A stretch of DNA of 10,020 bases from Pseudomonadota bacterium. GTDB taxonomy: Bacteria; Pseudomonadota; Gammaproteobacteria; Steroidobacterales; Steroidobacteraceae. Positions 1 to 7,040 of this stretch are shown piece after piece. The notes beneath the pieces were generated by a model. That model made no database searches, was not told the origin of the DNA, and saw only the letters and a program-made list of their open reading frames with translations. The position numbers and the translations under genes are program-made. Position 1 is the first letter of the stretch, and each line of letters starts with the position of its first letter. The stretch covers positions 1 through 10,020 of the forward strand of contig JAEYXD010000145.1 in the NCBI GenBank assembly GCA_023428645.1. The letters are read 5' to 3'.

Positions 1-1575
1 CGCACGGCGTGCCCCGCGCACTATCGCGCTCTCCTTTTCCTTGATCTCCCCGCGCAGCACGACGGCGAGCGCGGCGGGCACGAAGGTCAGCGACAAAGCG
101 AGCGCGGCCAGCAGCGCGATCGTCACCGAGAGCGCCATGGGGCGGAACATCTTGCCCTCGACGCCGGTGAGGGCGAGCAACGGCAGATTCACGAGGATCA
201 CGACGAGCACGCTGATCAAGCTCGGGATGAAGACCTCACGCGCCGCGGAGAACACGGTTGCCAGCCGTTCATCGAGCGTCAACGGACGTCCCACTTCGCG
301 TTGCCCTAGCGCGAGCCGCAGAACGCAGTTCTCGACGATGATGACCGAGCCGTCCACGAGCAAGCCGAAATCCAGCGCGCCCAGCGACATCAAATTCGCG
401 CTCACCTTCGTCTCGACCATGCCCGTCAGGAGCACGAGCATCGAGAGCGGAATGACGGCCGCGGTGATGAGCGCGGCGCGCACGTTCCCGAGCATCAGCA
501 GCAGAACCGCGATGACGAGCATCGCACCTTCGAGCAGATTGGCCCGCACCGTTCGTATCGTCTGTTCGACGAGCGCCGTGCGGTCGTACACCGGTTCGGC
601 GCGCACGCCTTCGGGCAGCAGCGCGTTGACCTCGGCGAGCTTGTCCGCGACGGCGCGGGAGACCACTCTGCTGTTCTCGCCGATCAACATCACCGCCGTG
701 CCGAGCACGGTTTCCTCCCCGTCGCGGGTCGCAGCTCCCGTGCGCAGCTCGCGCCCATGGCCGATGTCGGCCACGTCGAGCACACGAATGGGAACGCCAT
801 TCTTGCGCGTGACGATGATCTGCTCGAGCGCGGCGATATCCACGACCTGCCCCGGCGAGCGGATCAGATACTGCTCGCCATTGCACTCGATGTAGCCGGC
901 GCCTGTACTCACATTGTTCCGTTCGAGCGCCCGCACGAGGTCGTCGAACGACAAGTCGAACGCCAGCATGCGCGCCGGATCCGGGGTCACGTGGAACTGG
1001 CGTTCGAAGCCGCCGATGCTGTTGACCTCCGTGACCCCGCGCACCTGCCGCAGCTGCGGCCGAATCACCCAGTCCTGCAGCGTGCGCAGCTCCGTCGCAT
1101 CGTAGGGCTGCCCGTCGGGTTGGCGCGCGCCAGGATCCGCGTGCACCGTATACATGAAAATCTCGCCGAGACCCGTCGCGGTCGGACCGAGCGAGGGCTC
1201 GACGCCGGCGGGCAGTTGGCCGGCGATCTGGGCCAGGCGCTCGTTGAGAAGGTTGCGCGCAAAATAAATGTCCGTGCCGTCCTCGAACACGGCCGTGACC
1301 TGCGACAACCCATAGCGCGAGAGCGAGCGCGTGTAGTCGAGATGCGGCACGCCCCCGATCGCCAGCTCGACCAGATAGGTGATGCGCTGCTCCACCTCGA
1401 GCGGTGAATAGCCGGGCGCTTCCGTGTTGATCTGCACCTGGACGTTCGTGATGTCCGGAACGGCATCGATCGGCAGCCGCTGATAATTCCACACGCCGAG
1501 CGCGGCCACGGCGCCGACCACGAGCAGCACGAGCACGCGGCGGGCAAGCGAGAATCGCAGGAGCGCGTCGATCAT
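1..1575 (-). CDS. czcA: CzcA-type heavy-metal efflux RND transporter (N-terminal 525 residues; runs off left edge)
   Basis: This is the inner-membrane, proton-driven pump subunit of a CzcCBA tripartite metal exporter. The frame is open from ATG at 1575 to base 1, exactly 525 codons with no stop; the family is usually about 1,040 residues, so roughly half is present. Visible parts: TM1 at residues 12-27, a periplasmic porter region (about 30-330), then TM helices from about 337. The signature GALDFGLLVDGSVIIVEN places D402, D408 and E415 exactly where the founding CzcA has its essential proton-relay residues. CusA-type copper pumps have a different sequence here, so a divalent substrate (Zn, Co, Cd or Ni) is inferred. 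It lies 8 nt after czcB, with an AGGAGG ribosome site overlapping the czcB stop. Residues that would refine the metal specificity lie outside the window. Confidence 0.96.
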   Translation of the reverse strand, partial: MIDALLRFSLARRVLVLLVVGAVAALGVWNYQRLPIDAVPDITNVQVQINTEAPGYSPLEVEQRITYLVELAIGGVPHLDYTRSLSRYGLSQVTAVFEDGTDIYFARNLLNERLAQIAGQLPAGVEPSLGPTATGLGEIFMYTVHADPGARQPDGQPYDATELRTLQDWVIRPQLRQVRGVTEVNSIGGFERQFHVTPDPARMLAFDLSFDDLVRALERNNVSTGAGYIECNGEQYLIRSPGQVVDIAALEQIIVTRKNGVPIRVLDVADIGHGRELRTGAATRDGEETVLGTAVMLIGENSRVVSRAVADKLAEVNALLPEGVRAEPVYDRTALVEQTIRTVRANLLEGAMLVIAVLLLMLGNVRAALITAAVIPLSMLVLLTGMVETKVSANLMSLGALDFGLLVDGSVIIVENCVLRLALGQREVGRPLTLDERLATVFSAAREVFIPSLISVLVVILVNLPLLALTGVEGKMFRPMALSVTIALLAALALSLTFVPAALAVVLRGEIKEKESAIVRGARRA

Positions 1576-1579
1576 CGCG

Positions 1580-1585
1580 CCTCCT
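1580..1585 (-). promoter_or_regulatory. Ribosome binding site of czcA, overlapping the czcB stop
   Basis: The minus strand reads TAGGAGGCGCGATG. A perfect AGGAGG starts inside the TAG stop of czcB and lies 4 nt before the czcA ATG. This fixes the czcA start and implies that translation of the two genes is coupled. Confidence 0.85.
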
Positions 1586-2558
1586 AGTGCTCGTGCTCGG
1601 CCGAGCCCTTGCCGAGCTCCGCCTTCAGAATGAAGCTGTTCTTGGCGACGTAGACTTCGCCGGCCCGCAGCCCCGTCACGATTTCGCTGCGCTCGCTGTC
1701 GACATGGCCGGTTTGCACCGTACGTGGCTCGAAGCCGCGCTCGCCGTGCACGAACACGACGGTGCGCTCATCCAGCGTCTGCAGCGCGCCGCGCTCGACC
1801 GCGAGCGGCACGTCGTGATGCGCGAGGTCCGCTTCCGCGACCACATACAACCCGGGTGACCAGAGCCTCGCTTCGTTGTCGAGCAGCACGCGCGCGGTCA
1901 CGGTCTGGCTCGTGCTGCTGCCGAACGGCGCAACGTACACGACCTTGCCCTCGGCCATCCGGTCGGCTCCGGCAGCCCGCACGTGCACCTGCTGGCCGAC
2001 GTACACCTTGCTCACATCGCGCGGGAACAGTGCGATCTCCACCCAGACGCTCGCGAGGTCGGCGACGGTGAACAGGATTCTGTCGCCGGTCTGCTCGCCG
2101 GCGTTCGCATTGCGCGCGGTGATCGTGCCACTCAACGGTGCGGTGATCGCATAGGTCTGCAAGCTTTCGTTGCTCTCGACTGTCGCGAGCGTGTCGCCTG
2201 CGCGGAGCGTATCGCCCACGCGCGCGCGCACCGTTTCGATCACGCCGGGGAAGCGCGCCGCCACATCCCGCACGCGCTCCGCGTTGGGAACGATCACACC
2301 GTACAACGGCAACGTCTCGCGGATCGATGCGGGGCCCGCTGGCACGAGCACCAGGCCCGCATTCTCGATCTGCTCCTGCGTCAGCTGCACGTGCGATTCC
2401 GCGACGGCGTGCTCACCCTCGTCATCGTGTGTCGCGAGTGCCGCGTCGGCGACACGCAGCTCCGCGGCAGCACCTGGCCGGCTCGCTTCGTCGCGGGCCC
2501 CGCAAGCCGCGAGCAGGACACAAAGCATCGACATCGCCAATTTCGAATTCGTATTCAT
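1584..2558 (-). CDS. czcB: CzcB-type periplasmic adaptor lipoprotein of the RND efflux pump
   Basis: Membrane fusion (adaptor) subunit, 324 residues, that should link CzcA to CzcC in the periplasm. The N-terminus has a lipobox (LLAAC, Cys19), so it is probably a lipoprotein. A short acidic/His stretch (THDDEGEH) follows at 44-50. The barrel-sandwich (lipoyl) domain spans about residues 98-166. Its two halves are joined directly by the segment around ESNESLQTY (128-136), leaving no room for the usual alpha-helical hairpin. Beta-barrel and membrane-proximal domains occupy about 167-312. The end, LKAELGKGSAEHEH, is typical of CzcB-like adaptors and carries two C-terminal His residues that might bind metal. 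It starts 3 nt after the czcC stop and ends 8 nt before czcA, so it belongs to one operon. Confidence 0.95.
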   Translation of the reverse strand: MNTNSKLAMSMLCVLLAACGARDEASRPGAAAELRVADAALATHDDEGEHAVAESHVQLTQEQIENAGLVLVPAGPASIRETLPLYGVIVPNAERVRDVAARFPGVIETVRARVGDTLRAGDTLATVESNESLQTYAITAPLSGTITARNANAGEQTGDRILFTVADLASVWVEIALFPRDVSKVYVGQQVHVRAAGADRMAEGKVVYVAPFGSSTSQTVTARVLLDNEARLWSPGLYVVAEADLAHHDVPLAVERGALQTLDERTVVFVHGERGFEPRTVQTGHVDSERSEIVTGLRAGEVYVAKNSFILKAELGKGSAEHEH

Positions 2559-2561
2559 GGG

Positions 2562-3842
2562 TCACCGCTCGGTCTGCACGAGCGCTGCGCCCGTGAGCCG
2601 CTCAAGTTCGACGAAGAGTCGGTGGTAGTCGGCGGCCGCGTCGATCGCCGCGGCTCGAATCGCCAGCAGCTCTTCTTGCGCGGTCGCAAGCTCGAGAAAG
2701 GAAAAGCGCCCCCGCTCGTAGCCGCTACGGGTTTGCTCCAGCGCGAGCTGCGCCTCGGGCAGCGCGTCGTTGCGCAAGCTCTCGACACGCGCCTGCGTCG
2801 CTTCGAGCTCTTGGTGCAACGAGAACAGCGCGGCGCGCATCCGCACGAGCGCCGCGTCCCTGAGCGCCTGCGACTCGCTCGCCCGGGCTTGCGCTTCACG
2901 GATGGCGCCTTGATTGCGATCCGACAGTGGCAGCGGCATCGAGAATCCGGCGACCAGCGCGGCATCATTCGTCGCATCGAGCCGGCGCACGCCGAGCGCG
3001 AACGCGAGATTCGGGCGCGCCTGCGCACGCGCGAGCTGCAGCTCCGCTGCCTTCAACCGCGCGTCGGAGGCGAACCGTAGCAGCTCCGGCGTCTGGTCGA
3101 TGCGTCGCGCGAGATCGTCGAAGGCCAAGGCGCGGGGCAGCTCGAACAGATTCGCGCGCACGGCCGTGAAGCGCGGCACAGGGCTCCCCCACGACGCCGA
3201 CAGTGCGACGCGAGCGCCTTGCAGCTGGCTCTCCGCTTGCCGCCGCTCGATGCGCGCCCGCGTCAGAGCGATGCTCGCGCGACTGCGTTCCACCTCGGGT
3301 GAGCGGGCGGCCGCGACCCGCGCGGCAATCGCATCCAACGACCGCTGCGCGAGCGTCGCGGCCTCGACGCTCACTCGAAGACGCTCTTGAGCGGCGGCGA
3401 CGTCGACGAAGCGGCGCGTGAGCTCCGCCAGCACGTCCAGCTCGCGAGCACGCTGCTCGAGCGTGAGCACGTCGAGATCCGCCTGCGCGGCGGACACTCG
3501 CAGTCCCCGCTTGCCGCCGAGCTCGACGACCTGGCTGAGCCGCAGTGTCGTTTCCAACACGTCGACGCCTTGCGCGACACCGCTGCCCGCGAAGTTCTCG
3601 AGCTCGAGATCGAGCTCCGGATTGGGACGCAGCGCGGCCTGCGTGATCCGCGCCTCCGCCGCGCTCAGCGCGTAAGCGCTCGCGGCCAAGTCGGGATTGC
3701 CACGCAGCGCGGCAGCAACGGCGGTCGTCAGCGTCAGCTCGCCGGTCGGTTCGTCGGCGTCTGCCGCGCGCGCGACCGAGGTGGTCGCGAACACAACCAG
3801 GAATGTGCACGCGTGACACGCGCGCAAGAATGCCCACCACAT
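2562..3842 (-). CDS. czcC: CzcC-type outer-membrane efflux channel (TolC family)
   Basis: Outer-membrane factor of the metal efflux pump, 426 residues, the normal size for the family. A signal peptide covers about residues 1-26, with likely cleavage after ARA. The mature protein is rich in long, Ala/Arg/Glu-heavy helices, as expected for the alpha-barrel. Two OEP-type repeats are visible. Family landmarks are LRPNPELDLELENFAGSG (71-88) and SMPLPLSDRNQGAI (301-314), both characteristic of the CzcC branch. The start is ATG at 3842, supported by GGGAGG 7 nt upstream (3850-3855). It is followed by czcB after only 3 nt and preceded by the small exported His-rich protein with a 72-nt gap. That gap can form a stem over the ribosome site. 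Confidence 0.95.
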   Translation of the reverse strand: MWWAFLRACHACTFLVVFATTSVARAADADEPTGELTLTTAVAAALRGNPDLAASAYALSAAEARITQAALRPNPELDLELENFAGSGVAQGVDVLETTLRLSQVVELGGKRGLRVSAAQADLDVLTLEQRARELDVLAELTRRFVDVAAAQERLRVSVEAATLAQRSLDAIAARVAAARSPEVERSRASIALTRARIERRQAESQLQGARVALSASWGSPVPRFTAVRANLFELPRALAFDDLARRIDQTPELLRFASDARLKAAELQLARAQARPNLAFALGVRRLDATNDAALVAGFSMPLPLSDRNQGAIREAQARASESQALRDAALVRMRAALFSLHQELEATQARVESLRNDALPEAQLALEQTRSGYERGRFSFLELATAQEELLAIRAAAIDAAADYHRLFVELERLTGAALVQTER

Positions 3843-3848
3843 GCAATT

Positions 3849-3914
3849 GCCTCCCGCAACCGTGCGACGCGCGCAGGGCTGCCCGATGATCGATCGAGGA
3901 TGACTGCCGGAGGC
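3849..3914 (-). promoter_or_regulatory. Possible RNA stem covering the czcC ribosome binding site
   Basis: GCCTCC at 3849-3854 and GGAGGC at 3909-3914 are perfectly complementary. After one mismatch (3855/3908), three more pairs follow (3856-3858 with 3905-3907). In the minus-strand mRNA the second arm contains most of the czcC Shine-Dalgarno (GGGAGG, 3855-3850). The first arm begins directly after the TAA of the upstream small gene. A ribosome ending on that gene would open the stem, so this may couple translation of the two genes. The 46-nt loop makes the stem only moderately stable; no experimental support can be claimed. Confidence 0.35.
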
Positions 3915-4301
3915 TTAGAGAGGCGGACCGCGCAGCGGCGGCCGTAGAAAGAAAGGAGCACCGAAGAAGGGCCCACCGACATCGCCGGCCGGCAGAAGAC
4001 GCCGCGCGACGGGCAGAACGAGGATGAGCAGCAACGCGACCAGCAGCGCCTGCGGGAAATCCTCGTCCGCGCCCACGGACTTCTTGAACAGCGTGGGCGC
4101 GGAAATCTCGATGTCCTGATCGTCGTGTGGGGCGTTCGCCTCATCGGCATGGTGCTGACCCGGCGCGTCCGCGACATGCAGCGCCATGCGCTGCTCCTGC
4201 CCGTCGGCGCAGAGATGCAGATGGGCATCCCCGACGCGCACGGCCAGGACCACAATGGCAAGCAGCCATAGGGTTCGCGCGAGGAAGGAGTGCCGTGGCA
4301 T
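3915..4301 (-). CDS. Small exported/membrane His-rich protein upstream of czcCBA (putative metal binding)
   Basis: A 128-residue protein without a named family that I can assign. It has an N-terminal hydrophobic signal segment (residues 9-23), then GDA followed by HLHLCADGQEQ. Cleavage after Ala26 would leave a mature protein starting His-Leu-His. The middle (42-66) is acidic and His-rich (H42, H50, H51, H59, several Asp). A second hydrophobic helix lies at about 84-102, followed by RR and a Pro/Phe-rich tail ending RPPLRGPPL. The layout suggests a periplasmic metal-binding segment anchored by a C-terminal helix. It lies 65 nt after the TonB receptor and 72 nt before czcC, all on one strand, so a role in the metal pump's function is inferred. 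No clear Shine-Dalgarno precedes the ATG at 4301, so the exact start is less certain than the frame. Confidence 0.8.
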   Translation of the reverse strand: MPRHSFLARTLWLLAIVVLAVRVGDAHLHLCADGQEQRMALHVADAPGQHHADEANAPHDDQDIEISAPTLFKKSVGADEDFPQALLVALLLILVLPVARRLLPAGDVGGPFFGAPFFLRPPLRGPPL

Positions 4302-4366
4302 GCGCGGAGTATGCCCCAGGCCGCGCGCTCACGCTCGGTCGCGTCGCCGCATCTGCAATGCACTTC

Positions 4367-6514
4367 TCACCAATGCCAATCGAGACCGGCGTAATACGTG
4401 CGTGGCAGGCCCGGCGAATACACACGAGTATTCGACGCGACCTGCGCGCTTTCGGCGTAACGCGTATCGGCCAGGTTATACACGCGAGCAAAAACGGCGA
4501 ACCGCGGCGCCACTTGCCAGCGCGCCCGCACATTGAACAGATCGTGACCGCCGTACTTGCCGAATGCGGGCGAGTTCGAGGCTTCGAGCCAGTACGCATC
4601 CGTATGCGTCCATTCGAGAGTCGCTGTCACCGACTCGAGGGGCACCCAGGTCGCCCGCGTGTTCGCGAGCCAGCGCGGCGCCGATTCCATGTCCTTGCCG
4701 CTGAAGTCGGCGGTCGCCGTCACCCAGGCTTCGTATTCGTGGCGGGTGTAGGAGAACGCCGAATCGACCCGCAGCGTCGGGAGCACGTTCGCACCGACGG
4801 CGACCTCCACGCCGCGATGCGACGTCTTGCCCGCATTGACGTTCGTCGTGACGTTCGTCGTGGTATCGCGCTGGCTCACGAGGTCATCGCGCTTCACCAG
4901 ATCGAACGCCGCCACCTCGAGCGACCAGCGATCGAAGTACCCGCGCCAGCCGAGCTCCACCTGTCTTGCCGTGATCGGCTGCAGTTCGAGCGTGAGCAAT
5001 GCGCGGCCGGCGGCCTCGGTTGCCGTCGTCGCGACGGACGGTCGGAACAGCTGCCCCTCCGAGGGCGCGCGAAACCCTGTGTTGTACGACACGTACAGAT
5101 TCGTCGTATCGGTCAGCGCGAACGTCGCGCCGATCTTCGGACTCACACGATCGAACGCCACGTTCGTGTCTGGCGACTGACCATAGAACGCAGTCGCGGC
5201 GCCCTGGAGGACGGCGCCGGCGAGGTTGTTGCGAAAGTCGTATTCCAGCCGATCGTAGCGAACGCCCGCGGTGACGCGCAGATGCTCGAGCGGCGACAGC
5301 TCCGCGTGCAGATACGGCGAGTACGCGCTGAAGGTCACATCGTAATCGTAGACCCGCGCCCCGACGGTGTAGTCGCTGTACACACGCGACGCGCCCGTCC
5401 CCGAGACGGTCACGCCGAGGCGGTTCTCTTGGCGCGCGCCCGGACTCACGTCGATGTCGAAGCCGCCGATGACACGCGCGCGCATGAAGCCGGGGAACTC
5501 GTGCCGCCATTTGAGCTGCGCGCCGTAAGACCGATTTTCGCTTTGCGCCAGCGTGGGATCGGAGTTCAACATGAACGACGCGAGCAGCTCCATCCAGTTG
5601 TCGCGAACGTACGGCGTGATCGACAGCAGTCCGTCGCCGAAGGATCTTTCGATCGCGCTCGACACGCGCAGTGCTTCGACCTTGCGATAGGCGATGGCGA
5701 AGTTGTTGCGCTCCGGGTCGTCGCGATAGTCGGCGTAGATCAGCGGTGAATTGGCGCCGGTCTCCTGATCGATGTGACCGAGGGCGACGACGGTCTTTAC
5801 GCGCCACCCCGCCTCCGTCTCGACATCCCAACGCACGTCGACGCTGGCGCGGTCATAGGCCGTCTTGCGCCGCCAGCCCGCGGAGCGCGTGAGGTTCGCC
5901 CCGGCTCGCAGCGCGCCGAGCGTGCCCTCGCCCACATCGCCTTCGAACATCACACGCCGCCAACCGAAGCTGCCGACATCGAGCGTCACGCCGACACCGG
6001 CCTCTGCCGCGGGTGTCCGCGTCAGCATGTTGATGATGCCGCCGATCGCATCCGAGCCGTGCAGGGCGCTGCCTGGGCCGCGGATCACTTCGATGCCGCC
6101 CGCCATCGGCAGGTCGAGCTCGTAGAGCGCGTTGTGATTGAAGAACCCCGTCGCGCGGATCGGCAGGCCATCCTCCAGGAACAGGTACAACGGGCTCGTC
6201 GTGAAGGGCTGGCGAATCGCCGTCGTGTGCCCTTCCCCATTCGTCACGGACACCGCGACGCCGGGCACCTGACCCAGAATCTGTTGCGGGTGCGTCGCAC
6301 CCACGTCGCGGATGGACGCCTCCGCGAGCACACCGATCGACGCCGGCACTTCGGCCAGGCTGTCCTGCTCGCGAGTCGCCGACACGACGACGGTCGCGAG
6401 CGGTCCCTTCGCGCTGCGCTCCGCATCGTCCGCGGCGCACGCGCCGGGCGCGACGCCGCCGCACGCCGCGAGGCTGAGGACGGCAAGCGCGCCGCCCCTC
6501 GTTCGAGTGACCAT
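4367..6514 (-). CDS. TonB-dependent outer-membrane receptor
   Basis: A 715-residue TonB-dependent receptor, a 22-stranded barrel with a plug, that imports a bound ligand using TonB/ExbBD energy. A signal peptide covers about residues 1-28. It contains both an LAAC lipobox (Cys18) and a later ACA site, so the processing enzyme is unclear. A TonB-box-like ATVVVSA is at 40-46. The plug spans about 50-170 and includes LYLFLEDGLPIR (109-120) and the strongly conserved IEVIRGPGSALHGSDAIGGI (141-160). The barrel follows, with the late motif VSYNTGFRAPSEGQLFRPS, and the protein ends in an aromatic WHW, as outer-membrane barrels usually do. ATG at 6514 is chosen because GGGAGAG lies 4 nt before it; an in-frame GTG at 6535 has no such site. 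The ligand is unknown. The place next to czcCBA and His-rich proteins suggests a metal or metallophore, which is inference. Confidence 0.93.
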   Translation of the reverse strand: MVTRTRGGALAVLSLAACGGVAPGACAADDAERSAKGPLATVVVSATREQDSLAEVPASIGVLAEASIRDVGATHPQQILGQVPGVAVSVTNGEGHTTAIRQPFTTSPLYLFLEDGLPIRATGFFNHNALYELDLPMAGGIEVIRGPGSALHGSDAIGGIINMLTRTPAAEAGVGVTLDVGSFGWRRVMFEGDVGEGTLGALRAGANLTRSAGWRRKTAYDRASVDVRWDVETEAGWRVKTVVALGHIDQETGANSPLIYADYRDDPERNNFAIAYRKVEALRVSSAIERSFGDGLLSITPYVRDNWMELLASFMLNSDPTLAQSENRSYGAQLKWRHEFPGFMRARVIGGFDIDVSPGARQENRLGVTVSGTGASRVYSDYTVGARVYDYDVTFSAYSPYLHAELSPLEHLRVTAGVRYDRLEYDFRNNLAGAVLQGAATAFYGQSPDTNVAFDRVSPKIGATFALTDTTNLYVSYNTGFRAPSEGQLFRPSVATTATEAAGRALLTLELQPITARQVELGWRGYFDRWSLEVAAFDLVKRDDLVSQRDTTTNVTTNVNAGKTSHRGVEVAVGANVLPTLRVDSAFSYTRHEYEAWVTATADFSGKDMESAPRWLANTRATWVPLESVTATLEWTHTDAYWLEASNSPAFGKYGGHDLFNVRARWQVAPRFAVFARVYNLADTRYAESAQVASNTRVYSPGLPRTYYAGLDWHW

Positions 6515-6518
6515 GAAA

Positions 6519-6525
6519 CTCTCCC
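6519..6525 (-). promoter_or_regulatory. Ribosome binding site deciding the TonB receptor start
   Basis: The minus strand reads GGGAGAG-TTTC-ATG. This purine-rich site lies 4 nt before the ATG at 6514 and would fall inside the coding region if the upstream GTG at 6535 were used. It therefore supports the shorter, 715-residue protein. Confidence 0.7.
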
Positions 6526-6551
6526 ATGAATGCACGAGCGCGCGCCTCGGA

Positions 6552-6591
6552 AGACACGCGTGTCTGAATCGACGAGTCGACTGCGATTCAG
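6552..6591. promoter_or_regulatory. Overlapping palindromes between the DUF2946-like gene and the TonB receptor
   Basis: Two dyads overlap by two bases. AGACACGCGTGTCT at 6552-6565 is a perfect 14-bp palindrome. CTGAATCG (6564-6571) and CGATTCAG (6584-6591) are perfect 8-bp inverted arms around a 12-nt centre, which itself holds the palindrome AGTCGACT (6575-6582). The block begins 37 nt upstream of the receptor start and overlaps the TGA of the upstream gene. It could be an operator, or paired hairpins in the intercistronic mRNA. No T-run follows, so a classical terminator is unlikely. It matches no Fur or Zur box that I recognise. Confidence 0.55.
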
Positions 6592-7040
6592 GAGAGTGCG
6601 GGCGGGCCGCGAATCGGATGCGCGCGCCAGCTCGTCAGGCCGGCGCGGTGAGCCGGCAAGGGCGCGATGTCTTGGAAGGCAATGGCGACGAAGGACACGC
6701 CGACGAGGAACGCCGGCGGCGCGGCGACCGCTGCGACCGCGAACGGACACTGCGAGCCGGCGTGCGCTTGCGTCGAGTGATCGTGCGCTTGCGAAGCGTC
6801 CGCCTGATGAGCGGCGTGCGGGTGATGCCCGGCGTGATCCACGGCCTGCTGCCGGGGTTGGCCTGCGTGACTCGCCGCCGCGGGCACCGATGTCTCGGGA
6901 CAGAAGACGATGCGTCCGGCGTCCGCGCCAGCGCCCCACATGAATCCGCTCGGCAACATGCTGCGTGCCAACAAGGGCAGCAACAGCAGCACGATGAGGA
7001 GGTGGGAGCGCTTCACGACAACCGCAGGCCAGGCGTTCAC
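6588..7040 (-). CDS. DUF2946-like small His-rich membrane/periplasmic protein
   Basis: A 150-residue protein resembling the DUF2946 group of small proteins often found beside TonB receptors and metal-handling genes; the match is by pattern, not by search. It has an N-terminal hydrophobic helix (about 12-27) followed by RSMLPSGFMWG, then FCPE (Cys47). A histidine-rich stretch carries nine His between residues 58 and 93. QCPFA (Cys98), a second hydrophobic segment (about 107-123) and a tail ending RGPPALS complete it. The two Cys and the His cluster suggest metal binding in the periplasm; function is unknown. The start is a GTG at 7040 with no evident ribosome site. GTG at 7016 (residue 9) would also work and would place the signal helix nearer the N-terminus. 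The TonB receptor follows after 73 nt. Confidence 0.75.
   Translation of the reverse strand: MNAWPAVVVKRSHLLIVLLLLPLLARSMLPSGFMWGAGADAGRIVFCPETSVPAAASHAGQPRQQAVDHAGHHPHAAHQADASQAHDHSTQAHAGSQCPFAVAAVAAPPAFLVGVSFVAIAFQDIAPLPAHRAGLTSWRAHPIRGPPALS

Noticed and set aside
269..1492. A long minus-strand frame overlapping czcA
   Set aside because: It is a shifted frame of czcA. The true frame (1575 to 1) shows continuous RND homology and the conserved DFG/VDG motif, with no evidence of a frameshift.
4127..5749. A 540-codon open frame on the plus strand
   Set aside because: It is antisense to the well-supported TonB receptor, has Arg/His/Ala-rich composition without any recognisable motif, and no ribosome site. 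High GC keeps this antisense frame open.
6515..6535. Longer TonB receptor starting at GTG 6535
   Set aside because: The extra seven residues would contain the ribosome site GGGAGAG that fits the ATG at 6514, and they add nothing to the signal peptide.
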